The notes beneath the pieces were generated by a model that did not search any database, was not told where the DNA came from, and saw nothing but the letters and a program-made list of their open reading frames with translations. From contig CALBQR010000003.1 of NCBI GenBank assembly GCA_937899895.1, forward strand, positions 1 through 30,126: 30,126 nucleotides of DNA, in the 5' to 3' direction. The stretch comes from an uncultured Alistipes sp. (lineage in GTDB: Bacteria; Bacteroidota; Bacteroidia; Bacteroidales; Rikenellaceae). Below are positions 15,863 to 23,296 of the stretch, one piece after another. Numbering within the stretch: the first letter of the stretch is position 1; the number at the start of each line of letters is the position of its first letter. A program made the position numbers and the translations under genes.

Positions 15863-16642
15863 TCAACCCCTTAATTCATATTGTTTTAGCCCGAACATCT
15901 GTTTGATAAATGGTCGCAAACGGCACTTATCAAACAATCGTATTTTGCGCCTACGCAAAACCATCCGCACCATTCGCTCAACACTCCACCCCATTCGTTC
16001 GGCGTAGCACTCAACAAAAAGCGACATCAACTTCCTATCAAACCCGAAGAGTATCAGATCTTTAACACATCGTCGCCGACTCACGCGACCAAACCGCCCG
16101 CGATTGATATCGATAACACTAAACCGATAACGCCCCTCATCGGTCTGCCGATAAAAGATATTTCCCTCGTGGTAATCGTGATGCACAAAGCCCGCAAGGT
16201 GCATCCTCGCCGTAAATTCTGCAAGTCCCGCCACAAGCCGTTGTTGCTCTTCGCGCGACATTGTACGCCACACATCCAGATCCGAGCTGTCGTCGTAGAG
16301 CGTAACACTATACCCCACATCATACAGCCCGAAACGATCATAAGTATCGACATATGCCAACGGCAACGGAGTATTGATCCCACACCGCAGCAGTCGCCGC
16401 CCGATCGACATCGTTCGCGCCGCTTTGCTTTTGCGTAACATACTATACACCAACCGATTAATCGCATTTGGCCGAGCAAACTGCTTCACCACGACACTCA
16501 TACCCTCAACAGTAAATCGACGGATCAAGTTGCGCCTATTGCACAACACTCTTCCACCCTCAATGCCCGCTGCCACCTGCTCCACAAATGGGCGCAGCTG
16601 CTCATATCCGTCTGCGATTTCGATCTTAGTTTTGCGTTTCAT
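15863..16642 (-). CDS. Lipopolysaccharide kinase, WaaP/InaA-like
   Basis: 259 residues from the ATG at 16642; a GTG at 16663 would add seven residues. A protein-kinase-like fold: VVVKQFARP (about 50-58) supplies the ATP-binding Lys, the catalytic loop is FVHHDYHEGNIFYR (HxDxxxxN form) and the metal-binding Asp is in FSVIDINRGRF. This pattern fits the Kdo/heptose kinase family that phosphorylates the lipid A inner core on the cytosolic side of the inner membrane. The C-terminal part is very rich in Arg (RMVRMVLRRRKIR). Rather isolated: convergent with tatC and downstream of the rplI terminator. The exact acceptor sugar cannot be told. Confidence 0.8.
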   Translation of the reverse strand: MKRKTKIEIADGYEQLRPFVEQVAAGIEGGRVLCNRRNLIRRFTVEGMSVVVKQFARPNAINRLVYSMLRKSKAARTMSIGRRLLRCGINTPLPLAYVDTYDRFGLYDVGYSVTLYDDSSDLDVWRTMSREEQQRLVAGLAEFTARMHLAGFVHHDYHEGNIFYRQTDEGRYRFSVIDINRGRFGRVSRRRCVKDLILFGFDRKLMSLFVECYAERMGWSVERMVRMVLRRRKIRLFDKCRLRPFIKQMFGLKQYELRG

Positions 16643-16775
16643 AATAGCCCGAAAACTATCCACAAACGCAAAATCCGCGCCTCAATTCTCAACGCCCGAC
16701 CGATAAAGCCGACCTGCAACAAAATCGCGCCCTGACCGCCTTCAAAATCCAACGCCGCCCCGACAAGCGACCAAC

Positions 16776-16812
16776 AAAAAAAAAGCGTATCTCCCTTTCG
16801 GGAAATACGCTT
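16776..16812 (-). terminator. Terminator of the rpsF-rpsR-rplI operon
   Basis: On the minus strand AAGCGTAT (16812-16805) pairs with ATACGCTT (16790-16783), extended inward by CCC/GGG, then a run of nine T (16784-16776). It lies 27 bases past the rplI stop. Confidence 0.9.
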
Positions 16813-16839
16813 TTGGGTTGCGTTTGTAAGGACTTTCGC

Positions 16840-17283
16840 TTACTCCTGCTCGGCAACAACCGAGAACGAGATAGTAGCCTTAACCTCGCGGTGCAACTTT
16901 GCGGTAGCGGTGTACTCGCCCAGCTCCTTAACAGCATCAACTGCGATGAGCTTACGATCAACCTCAACACCCTTTGCAGCCAGAGCCTCAGCCAAGTCAG
17001 CAGCGGTTACGCTACCGAAGATCTTGTTCTCCTCAGCCTTAGCGGTGATAACGAGGGGCAGGTTAGCGATCTTCTCTGCCAAAGCCTGTGCGTCAGCGAG
17101 AATCTTCGCGTCCTTGTGAGCACGCTGCTTCAAGTTCTCTGCGAGAACCTTCTTTGCCGAAGCGGTAGCAGCCTTTGCAAAACCCTGGGGAATCAGGTAG
17201 TTATTTGCATAACCGGGCTTTACATCTACGATGTCGTTAGCGTAACCCAGCTTCTCAACGTCTTTAATCAGAATTACTTCCAT
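16840..17283 (-). CDS. rplI: 50S ribosomal protein L9
   Basis: 147 residues. Starts MEVILIKDVEKLGYANDIVDVKPGYANNYLIPQGFA, the strongly conserved L9 N-terminal domain that binds 23S rRNA near the L1 stalk; a long connecting helix (rich in Ala/Lys) leads to the C-terminal domain (IFGSVTAADLAEAL). Final gene of the rpsF-rpsR-rplI operon, 19 bases after rpsR, closed by a strong terminator. Confidence 0.97.
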   Translation of the reverse strand: MEVILIKDVEKLGYANDIVDVKPGYANNYLIPQGFAKAATASAKKVLAENLKQRAHKDAKILADAQALAEKIANLPLVITAKAEENKIFGSVTAADLAEALAAKGVEVDRKLIAVDAVKELGEYTATAKLHREVKATISFSVVAEQE

Positions 17284-17302
17284 TGTACTCTCCTCCCATT
17301 AA

Positions 17303-17584
17303 TTATTTCATACAATCGGTTACGAAGGGCAGGATAGCCAAGTGGCGAGCGCGCTTAACAGCCTGTGCAACCTTCTTCTGGAACTTCTGCGAAGTACCGG
17401 TAAGGCGACGGGGCAGCAACTTACCCTGCTCATTGAGGAACTTCTTGAGGAACTCACCGTCCTTGTAATCTACGTACTTGATACCGAGCTTCTTGAAGCG
17501 GCAGTACTTCTTCTTCTTAACATCAACCGATACGGGGTTGAGATAACGGATTTCGCCGTTCTGGTTCTTATTCTCCTGTGCCAT
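17303..17584 (-). CDS. rpsR: 30S ribosomal protein S18
   Basis: 93 residues. Contains KKKYCRFKKLGIKYVDYKD and the C-terminal RRLTGTSQKFQKKVAQAVKRARHLAILPF, the diagnostic S18 region that contacts S6 and 16S rRNA. One cysteine (in KYCRF), so this is the non-zinc-loaded or partial C- form. Starts 3 bases after the rpsF stop. Confidence 0.97.
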   Translation of the reverse strand: MAQENKNQNGEIRYLNPVSVDVKKKKYCRFKKLGIKYVDYKDGEFLKKFLNEQGKLLPRRLTGTSQKFQKKVAQAVKRARHLAILPFVTDCMK

Positions 17585-17587
17585 AGT

Positions 17588-17935
17588 TTACTCCTCCTGC
17601 GATTTGTTAGCGAGTTTAGCGCGACGCTTCTCCGAGTACTCAACAGCGTACTTGTCCTGCTTGAAGGTAAGGAAACGGATAACGCGCTCGTCGCGACGAT
17701 ACTGAGTTTCGAGAGTGTTGATCAGCGAGCCCTCGCCCGTGAACTCGATAAAGAAATAGAAGCCGGTGGTCTTCTTCTGAATAGGATAAGCGAGCTTCTT
17801 CAAACCCCACTCCTCTACATTCACGATCTGACCGCCGTTCTCGGTGATAACACCTTGGAATTTGTCCAGCACCTCTTTCACCTGTACGTCCGAAAGAACC
17901 GGTGTGGCAATGAAAACGGTTTCGTAATTGTTCAT
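17588..17935 (-). CDS. rpsF: 30S ribosomal protein S6
   Basis: 115 residues. MNNYETVFIATPVLSDVQVKEV at the start and GLKKLAYPIQKKTTGFYFFIEF in the middle are typical of S6; it ends with a lysine/Arg-rich tail plus EE. It pairs with S18 on the 30S platform. First gene of the operon, with a well-matched promoter upstream. In several bacteria S6-S18 represses its own mRNA through a leader element; the leader here is only about 30 bases and I see no such structure. Confidence 0.97.
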   Translation of the reverse strand: MNNYETVFIATPVLSDVQVKEVLDKFQGVITENGGQIVNVEEWGLKKLAYPIQKKTTGFYFFIEFTGEGSLINTLETQYRRDERVIRFLTFKQDKYAVEYSEKRRAKLANKSQEE

Positions 17936-17973
17936 AACTGTTTGTTAATTAGATTATTTGCAAAAAGCGGTTG

Positions 17974-18003
17974 CAAAGGTACGCATTTTATTCCGAAAAA
18001 CAA
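17974..18003 (-). promoter_or_regulatory. Promoter of the rpsF operon
   Basis: Minus strand: TTTTG ending at 18001, 19 bases, then TACCTTTG (17981-17974). A strong Bacteroidota promoter, fitting a ribosomal protein operon. Confidence 0.75.
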
Positions 18004-18061
18004 AACCTGCACGCTCTTTTTTTCTTCTTATTGAGCGATTTAGCTCTGATTTGGGCGGCGC

Positions 18062-18190
18062 AACTCACAAAAACCGCATCGTGATCCATCAACGGACGGC
18101 GATGCGGTTTGAAAATGCTTATACCTGATTAGCGTTCTCGGTAGTCAATGATCATCACCTAAATAAATGCTTATGAATAGAAGATCACCG
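18062..18190 (-). ncRNA. Candidate small RNA downstream of thiL
   Basis: A complete promoter (18227-18197) and an intrinsic terminator (18110-18068) on the minus strand bound about 125 bases without an open frame of note. The predicted 5' end can form a stem TCGGT/ACCGA around positions 18190 and 18138, and the 3' end is the terminator hairpin. This is the arrangement expected of an intergenic sRNA. Alternative: the hairpin simply terminates thiL and the promoter match is chance in an AT-rich spacer. Confidence 0.45.
18068..18110 (-). terminator. Intrinsic terminator of thiL or of the candidate sRNA
   Basis: AAACCGCATCG (18071-18081) and CGATGCGGTTT (18100-18110), an 11-bp perfect stem with an 18-base loop. 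On the minus strand the stem runs into TTTTTG. Confidence 0.8.
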
Positions 18191-18196
18191 ACTTTT

Positions 18197-18227
18197 GCAA
18201 ATTTATAAAATAAAAATTATATTTCCA
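18197..18227 (-). promoter_or_regulatory. Promoter just after the thiL stop
   Basis: Minus strand TTG (18227-18225), 20 bases, TAAATTTG (18204-18197): full consensus match, located 32-62 bases beyond the thiL stop and pointing away from it. Confidence 0.55.
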
Positions 18228-18258
18228 ACGCTTTTGGATCAAAATTTAATGATTAATA

Positions 18259-19290
18259 CTACAATCTTATTCCCTGCGCCTGCAAGGCGATTGTATTGCC
18301 GTCGGGGGTAACGAGCGCAGCACCCGTATCGGCTGCCGTGATATGACCAATCACATCTATTCCACCCAAGCGCATTATCTGCGCCTGCAACTCCAACGGA
18401 ACGGTGAACAGCAGTTCGTAATCGTCGCCACCATTCAGCGCCGCAACAACCGGATCAGCATTCAACTCTTCGGCCATCTTGTTGGCCTGCTGTGCAATCG
18501 GGATACGCTCCAAATAGATACGCACACCGCAACCCGACGCCTTACAGATCTGCATAACGTCAGACGCCAAGCCATCCGAAAGGTCGATCATCGACGTCGG
18601 AACAATCTGCGCCTCGGCCAACGAATCGACAATATCGACACGCGCTTCGGGTTTCAACTGACGCTGCAACAGATATTCATACCCCTCGAATTGCGGTTGC
18701 GGATTGGGCACACCGGCCAGCGCGCGCTTCTCGCGTTCAAGCAGATGAAGACCCATATATGCTGCGCCCAAGTTACCCGTAATACACACCAAATCATTGA
18801 GTTTCGCTCCTCGACGATAGCTCACCTTCGATGCCTCCGCCGTACCCACTGCCGTAACGCTGATGGCAAAACCGGTCAGCGAGGTGGTTGTATCGCCACC
18901 CACCAGATCGACATTATAGTCGGCACAAGCGCGATTGACACCCTCGTAAAACTCATCGAGAGCCTCGACCGACATCTTGCTCGACACGGCGATCGAGATC
19001 ATCACCTGTTCGGGGCGGGCATTCATCGCCAAAATATCGCTCACACCGACCACAACGGCCTTATATCCGAGGTGTTTCAGCGGGAAATATGTCAAATCGA
19101 AATTGATACCCTCCAAAAGCAGGTCGGTCGAGATCAGTTGCACACGACCGTCCCCGATATCAATCACCGCAGCGTCGTCGCCCACTCCGCAGAGGGTCGT
19201 AGAACGGCGATTTTCAAAGTTCGAGGTCAGGTGGTCGATCAATCCGAATTCGCCGAGTGTGGCAATTTCGGTCAGTTTTTTGTTGCTCAT
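18259..19290 (-). CDS. thiL: Thiamine-monophosphate kinase ThiL
   Basis: 343 residues from the ATG at 19290 (MSNKKLTEIATLGEFGLID); an earlier in-frame ATG at 19323 adds residues unlike ThiL. Motifs: GVGDDAAVI, STDLLLEGINFDLTYFP, VVGVSDILAMNARP, VDLVGGDTTTS, DLSDGLASDV and LNGGDDYELLFTV, which place Mg-ATP and thiamine phosphate. It makes thiamine diphosphate from the monophosphate in the cytosol. Divergent from adk with overlapping promoter elements. Followed by the candidate sRNA region. Confidence 0.95.
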   Translation of the reverse strand: MSNKKLTEIATLGEFGLIDHLTSNFENRRSTTLCGVGDDAAVIDIGDGRVQLISTDLLLEGINFDLTYFPLKHLGYKAVVVGVSDILAMNARPEQVMISIAVSSKMSVEALDEFYEGVNRACADYNVDLVGGDTTTSLTGFAISVTAVGTAEASKVSYRRGAKLNDLVCITGNLGAAYMGLHLLEREKRALAGVPNPQPQFEGYEYLLQRQLKPEARVDIVDSLAEAQIVPTSMIDLSDGLASDVMQICKASGCGVRIYLERIPIAQQANKMAEELNADPVVAALNGGDDYELLFTVPLELQAQIMRLGGIDVIGHITAADTGAALVTPDGNTIALQAQGIRL

Positions 19291-19368
19291 AGCGATATTA
19301 TGTCTGATTTTCGGCTCAAACACTTGCCGAAATCGGCAAATATTTGGTCATTTTATTAAAAATTTTTA

Positions 19369-19398
19369 CAAATATAGCAAAATATCGTTGTTTTGCAA
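19369..19398 (-). promoter_or_regulatory. Promoter of thiL
   Basis: Minus strand TTG (19398-19396), 19 bases, TATATTTG (19376-19369). Its -33 element lies beside the adk -33 element, giving back-to-back promoters. Confidence 0.65.
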
Positions 19399-19417
19399 AA
19401 AATAAGACGTAAATTTG
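19388..19417 (+). promoter_or_regulatory. Promoter of adk
   Basis: TTG (19388-19390), 19 bases, TAAATTTG (19410-19417), 32 bases before the adk ATG. Confidence 0.65.
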
Positions 19418-19449
19418 CATCACGAAAAAACTAAAAACTCTATTCGGAT

Positions 19450-20025
19450 ATGTTGAATATCGTATTGTTCGGCGCCCCAGGGTGCGGCAAAGGAACGCAA
19501 GCGGCCAAATTGGTCGAAAAATATAACGTAAATCACATCTCGACGGGTGCGGTTATACGTAGCGAGATCAATGCACAGACCGAGCTCGGCAAGAGTATGG
19601 AGGCCTACATCTCGCGTGGTGAGTTGGCTCCCGACCAGCTCGTGATCGACATCGTTACCGATTATATCGACCGTCATCGCGACGCTAACGGCAACATCTT
19701 CGACGGCTTCCCCCGCACTACCCCGCAGGCCGAGGCGTTCGATAAGATCCTTTCGGCACGCGACCTGAAAGTCGATGTGATGATCTATATGGAGGTGCCG
19801 ACCGAGGAGCTGGTTCAGCGTATCCTGCTGCGTGGCAAGAGCAGCGGTCGCGCCGATGATGCCAACGAAGAGGTTATCCGTAACCGAATCCAGATCTACA
19901 ACGAACAGACTGCCGTCGTTGCCGACTACTACTCGGCACAGGGCAAGTATGAGGCTGTCAATGGCGTCGGCACACTCGACGAGGTATTCGACCGTATCTG
20001 TGCAGTTATCGAAAAGTATCTCTAA
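19450..20025 (+). CDS. adk: Adenylate kinase
   Basis: 191 residues. N-terminal P-loop LFGAPGCGKGTQAAKL (7-22), NHISTGAVIRSEI for AMP binding, NIFDGFPRTTPQAEAF, and LLRGKSSGRADDANEEVIRNR (about 129-149). It is the short type with a small LID loop and no Cys4 zinc site. Catalyses ATP + AMP to 2 ADP in the cytosol. Single-gene unit with promoter and terminator. All key residues are present. Confidence 0.96.
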   Translation: MLNIVLFGAPGCGKGTQAAKLVEKYNVNHISTGAVIRSEINAQTELGKSMEAYISRGELAPDQLVIDIVTDYIDRHRDANGNIFDGFPRTTPQAEAFDKILSARDLKVDVMIYMEVPTEELVQRILLRGKSSGRADDANEEVIRNRIQIYNEQTAVVADYYSAQGKYEAVNGVGTLDEVFDRICAVIEKYL

Positions 20026-20058
20026 TTATTAGAGTACCTATATTTGTATTAGCGCTCG

Positions 20059-20093
20059 GTCCGCTGCTCCCAAAGGAGTGGCGGACTTTTTTT
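20059..20093 (+). terminator. Terminator of adk
   Basis: GTCCGC (20059-20064) with GCGGAC (20081-20086), inner CTCC/GGAG, then seven T. Confidence 0.9.
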
Positions 20094-20150
20094 GCCGATT
20101 GATATCCCCGATCGTTCTCTTTGGGTATAATTTATGCAAGAGTTAGTCGC

Positions 20151-20176
20151 GAAATGGGACAACGAAGTCCCTTTTC
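20151..20176 (+). promoter_or_regulatory. Hairpin in the leader of the rubrerythrin-like gene
   Basis: GAAA-T-GGGAC (20151-20160) pairs with GTCCC-T-TTTC (20167-20176) around a 6-base loop, ending 17 bases before the ATG at 20194. It could control translation or act as a weak attenuator; chance is possible. Confidence 0.35.
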
Positions 20177-20193
20177 GGAATACTCCTTCAGCT

Positions 20194-20877
20194 ATGAAAT
20201 TCTCTACAATGCTTTTGGCGTCGGTGCTGGTATCGTTGGCAGCATTGAGCGTCAGCTATGGCTACGCACGACGCGATTTGGGCGCACCCGATCGCCCTTT
20301 GTGGGCCACAACCATCGACGATTTGAAACAGACGTGCGCCCTGAAACTCGCAACCGCAGCCCAATATGAACGCGAGGCCGAAGCTGCGCAACACTCACAA
20401 AATCTCCTCAAAATGCAACTCTACAATGCGCTGGCGCACTCGGAGCATATCCACGTACGAAACTATATGCGTGCGCTCAATAAGCTCGGCAGTCGATATG
20501 TACGTCGGGCATTGGCTCCCGAAATGGGCGTAGAGAGCGAGTCGGGATTTCAGCGCAGTATCGCTTTGGAGCGTTATTTGGTTGATGATCGGCACGAACA
20601 GTCGATTATCAACGCCCTGAATGACAACTCGAAATATGCCGCCCGCATCGTTGCTTGGACATCGGGCGGCGATGTGAAACACATTATATTGCTCGAACAG
20701 TGCGCAATGGCGTGCGAGGGGCGATGTACCTCACCGTCGGGATATAGCGTCTGTCCCGTATGTGGCAACACGAGCGATTGCGAACACGAGGATTGTTACT
20801 GCCCTTTTTGTATGACTCCAAGCGGTGATTATGTGCGTTTTTTGGTCGATTTGTCGGCAGATCAGAAAAATAATTAA
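20194..20877 (+). CDS. Exported rubrerythrin-like protein
   Basis: 227 residues from the ATG at 20194, chosen because the sequence then starts with a signal peptide or anchor (MKFSTMLLASVLVSLAALSVSYGYA). Residues 40-170 are a ferritin-like helical domain: YEREAEAA in the first helix, SEHIH with an ExxH site (E84, H87), and a later DVKHIILLEQ where the second ExxH appears as D160-V-K-H163. The C-terminus carries a rubredoxin-like Cys4 site, CPVC (187-190) and CPFC (203-206), with extra Cys/His between (CEHEDCYC). Rubrerythrins reduce peroxide in anaerobes; nearly all are cytosolic, so the signal peptide is unusual. Iron binding by the altered second site is uncertain. Confidence 0.8.
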   Translation: MKFSTMLLASVLVSLAALSVSYGYARRDLGAPDRPLWATTIDDLKQTCALKLATAAQYEREAEAAQHSQNLLKMQLYNALAHSEHIHVRNYMRALNKLGSRYVRRALAPEMGVESESGFQRSIALERYLVDDRHEQSIINALNDNSKYAARIVAWTSGGDVKHIILLEQCAMACEGRCTSPSGYSVCPVCGNTSDCEHEDCYCPFCMTPSGDYVRFLVDLSADQKNN

Positions 20878-20908
20878 GTATTTTAGAACATTTTTCAAGG
20901 TTTGTGTT

Positions 20909-20916
20909 TATCTTTG
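20909..20916 (+). promoter_or_regulatory. -7 element upstream of the FabK-like gene
   Basis: TATCTTTG, giving a transcript start near 20923, which supports the ATG at 20995 over an upstream in-frame start at 20902. No good -33 element. Confidence 0.45.
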
Positions 20917-20994
20917 GCACTTATTTGCGCGAGCGGGGCAAAGGCTCTTGACCGCGCAATGAGAACCAATTTTTATAAACAAAACCTTTACAAA

Positions 20995-22077
20995 ATGAAA
21001 TCACTCAAAATCGGAGACCTACTCGCCCGCATACCCATCATTCAGGGCGGTATGGGCGTCGGTGTTTCGCTTTCGGGACTGGCCTCGGCAGTGGCTAACG
21101 AAGGTGGCGTCGGCGTTATCTCGTCAGCCGGTCTGGGCGTGATCTACAAGGAGCATTCGAGCGACTACAATGAGGCCAGCATTTGGGGTCTCAAAGAGGA
21201 GCTGCGCAAGGCTCGTGAGGCATCGCGCGGAATCATCGGCGTCAATGTGATGGTCGCTATGTCCAATTTTGCGGATATGGTTAAGACCGCGATCGCCGAG
21301 AAGGCGGACATCATCTTTTCGGGAGCAGGACTGCCCTTGAACCTGCCCTCGTTTTTGACCGAAGGTGCCAAGACCAAACTTGCACCGATCGTATCGTCGG
21401 CACGTGCAGCGAAATTGCTGTGCGAAAAGTGGCTGGCCAACTACAACTACATTCCCGATGCTATCGTGGTCGAGGGTCCGAAGGCCGGTGGTCATTTGGG
21501 ATTCAAGCACGAGCAGATCAACGACCAGCAGTATGCACTCGAATCGGTGTTGCCGGAAGTTGTTAAGGAGGTGCGCGAATTTGGCGAGAAGCACGACGTC
21601 TATATTCCGGTCATCGCTGCCGGAGGTATTTACACGGGAGAGGATATCTATCGCACAATGCAGTTGGGAGCCGATGGCGTTCAGATGGGAACACGCTTCG
21701 TAACCACCGAGGAGTGCGATGCCGCGCCTGCATTCAAGCAGACCTATTTGGACGCCCAAGAGGAGGATATCGAGATCATTCAGAGTCCGGTCGGTATGCC
21801 TGGGCGCGCCATTCACGGCACCTTCCTCGAAAAGGTGCGCGAGGGGCTGAAACGTCCGAAGGCCTGCCCGTTCAACTGCATCAAGACGTGCGATGTAACT
21901 CACTCGCCCTACTGCATTATGCTCGCGCTCTACAACGCCTTCAAAGGTCGTTTGGAGCACGGCTACGCCTTCTGCGGAGCAAATGCGTGGCGATCGAACA
22001 AGATCCAGAGCGTACGCAAGTTAATCTCTTCGTTGTGTGATGAGTTCGAGTCGTTCAAAGCCCGATTCGAGAAGTAG
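20995..22077 (+). CDS. FMN-dependent FabK / nitronate monooxygenase-like protein
   Basis: 360 residues. TIM-barrel flavoprotein: IPIIQGGMGVGVSLSGLASAVANEGG at the N-terminus, GVNVMVAMSNFADMV, VVEGPKAGGHLGF (His in the GGH motif, the base in nitronate monooxygenases), VIAAGGIYTGEDI and GADGVQMGTRFVTT for FMN phosphate. The C-terminal ~75 residues are distinctive: CPFNCIKTCD and HSPYC, a cluster of four Cys, then a helical tail. In Bacteroidales these are called nitronate monooxygenase, but a role as an enoyl-ACP reductase II (FabK) in fatty acid synthesis is equally possible. Single gene with its own terminator. Confidence 0.85.
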   Translation: MKSLKIGDLLARIPIIQGGMGVGVSLSGLASAVANEGGVGVISSAGLGVIYKEHSSDYNEASIWGLKEELRKAREASRGIIGVNVMVAMSNFADMVKTAIAEKADIIFSGAGLPLNLPSFLTEGAKTKLAPIVSSARAAKLLCEKWLANYNYIPDAIVVEGPKAGGHLGFKHEQINDQQYALESVLPEVVKEVREFGEKHDVYIPVIAAGGIYTGEDIYRTMQLGADGVQMGTRFVTTEECDAAPAFKQTYLDAQEEDIEIIQSPVGMPGRAIHGTFLEKVREGLKRPKACPFNCIKTCDVTHSPYCIMLALYNAFKGRLEHGYAFCGANAWRSNKIQSVRKLISSLCDEFESFKARFEK

Positions 22078-22091
22078 CACTACTCCCTTTC

Positions 22092-22113
22092 AAAGCAGAG
22101 TAATCTCTGCTTT
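22092..22113 (+). terminator. Hairpin following the FabK-like gene
   Basis: AAAGCAGAG (22092-22100) with CTCTGCTTT (22105-22113), a 9-bp stem and 4-base loop, 15 bases after the stop. It precedes the stronger terminator at 22128 and may protect the mRNA 3' end. Confidence 0.5.
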
Positions 22114-22120
22114 AAGCAAA

Positions 22121-22156
22121 CAAAAAAAGAGTCGCAATCGTGCGACTCTTTTTTTG
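22121..22156. terminator. Bidirectional terminator
   Basis: AGAGTCGCA (22128-22136) with TGCGACTCT (22141-22149), flanked by A and T tracts of seven to eight. Serves the FabK-like gene (+) and the skp pair (-). Confidence 0.92.
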
Positions 22157-22176
22157 TTGTACGAAATCTCTCTCGA

Positions 22177-22689
22177 CTACTTAATACCCAACTCGGTCTT
22201 AACCAACGGCAGCAGATCGGTAACCTGTGCCTCGTCGATGTAGATCATACTACCTGCTGCCAGGTCGATCACTACTGCGTAGCCACCAGCCTTGGCAACC
22301 TTATCGATAGCAGCCATAGCCTTCTCCTGAATGGGGGCAAAGAGCTCCTGCTGCTTCTTGTTGAAATCCTCGCTTGCAACCTGACGATACTGCTCCAAAC
22401 GAGCACCCATCTCGTTCAACTCCTTCTCGGCTACCTGACGCTCCAAATCCTTCATCGTAGCCTGCTTCTTCTGGTAGTCATTGAACTTGTTGGTCAGCTC
22501 TACCTGAACCTCCTCAATCTGTGCATTCAACTCGGCAGCATAAGTCTGCAAGTCGGTCTGCATCTGGGTAGTTTCGGGCATCAACGAGATCAACTCCTGC
22601 GAGTTGATACGTGCCAGTTTCTGTGCGAAAAGCGAAGTCGAGCTGAGCACCAGCGCAACTACAAGGGTTAGCTTGATAAGTTTTTTCAT
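22177..22689 (-). CDS. OmpH/Skp-family periplasmic chaperone, second copy
   Basis: 170 residues with a signal peptide (MKKLIKLTLVVALVLSSTSLFAQ). The body is a long coiled coil rich in Gln, Glu and Lys (about 40-120) between a small beta core at both ends (LARINSQELI at the start and GYAVVIDLAAGSMIYID at the end), the Skp jellyfish layout. Skp trimers hold unfolded outer-membrane proteins in the periplasm before BamA inserts them. It lies 61 bases downstream of the other copy; the pair differ in sequence but share length and layout. Confidence 0.9.
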   Translation of the reverse strand: MKKLIKLTLVVALVLSSTSLFAQKLARINSQELISLMPETTQMQTDLQTYAAELNAQIEEVQVELTNKFNDYQKKQATMKDLERQVAEKELNEMGARLEQYRQVASEDFNKKQQELFAPIQEKAMAAIDKVAKAGGYAVVIDLAAGSMIYIDEAQVTDLLPLVKTELGIK

Positions 22690-22750
22690 AATTTTGTATT
22701 AAAAGTTTTTTGATTGTTATTTCAACGATTGATTATCTTCTCACGTCGCG

Positions 22751-23257
22751 TTATTTCACCAATTTGATTACCTCCTCTGTTCGATCCACTGCGGGCGAAT
22801 AGTAGAGCAACGTTGCATTCGATGCGATATCCAGCACCATATCGAAACCATTAGCCTTGGCATATCCCTCGATAGCCTTGAAAACGCGCTCCTGAATAGG
22901 CTGAATCAGTTCGATACGCTTCTTCATCATCACACCCTCATTGCCGAAAATCGACTCCTGATACTTAACCGCCTCGGCCTCCTTATCGAGAATAACCTGC
23001 TCACGAGCAGCACGTGCCGACGCGTTAAGGCTCGCCTTCTGCTGCTGATAGTTGTTATAGAGCGTCTCAATATCCTCGAATTTCGAGTCAATCTGCTGCT
23101 GATAGCTCTTTGCCATCTGATCGAGCTGCGTCATTGCATTATTGTAATCGTTGATCGACTTAAAGATCTTCTCACTATCGACCACCATATAATTCTGTGC
23201 CGAGGCAACACCTGCCATTGCTACCAATCCGAGCACCAATGCAAAAATTTTTTTCAT
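22751..23257 (-). CDS. OmpH/Skp-family periplasmic chaperone, first copy
   Basis: 168 residues; signal peptide MKKIFALVLGLVAMAGVASAQ, then NYMVVDSEKIFKSI, a coiled coil (about 40-120) and the closing core GFDMVLDIASNATLLYYSP. Same family and role as its downstream neighbour. In Bacteroidota this pair normally follows uppS and bamA; here a nucleoside phosphorylase gene lies 39 bases upstream and codon use changes at that point, so the upstream context may be altered. No promoter was recognised in the short gap. Confidence 0.9.
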   Translation of the reverse strand: MKKIFALVLGLVAMAGVASAQNYMVVDSEKIFKSINDYNNAMTQLDQMAKSYQQQIDSKFEDIETLYNNYQQQKASLNASARAAREQVILDKEAEAVKYQESIFGNEGVMMKKRIELIQPIQERVFKAIEGYAKANGFDMVLDIASNATLLYYSPAVDRTEEVIKLVK

Positions 23258-23296
23258 AGTTGTATTAGTTTTATTTATTTTTGTTTATATATTCGA

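Noticed and set aside
22177..23257. Two adjacent OmpH genes as a recent duplication
   Set aside because: Sequences are well diverged and the tandem arrangement is typical of the phylum.
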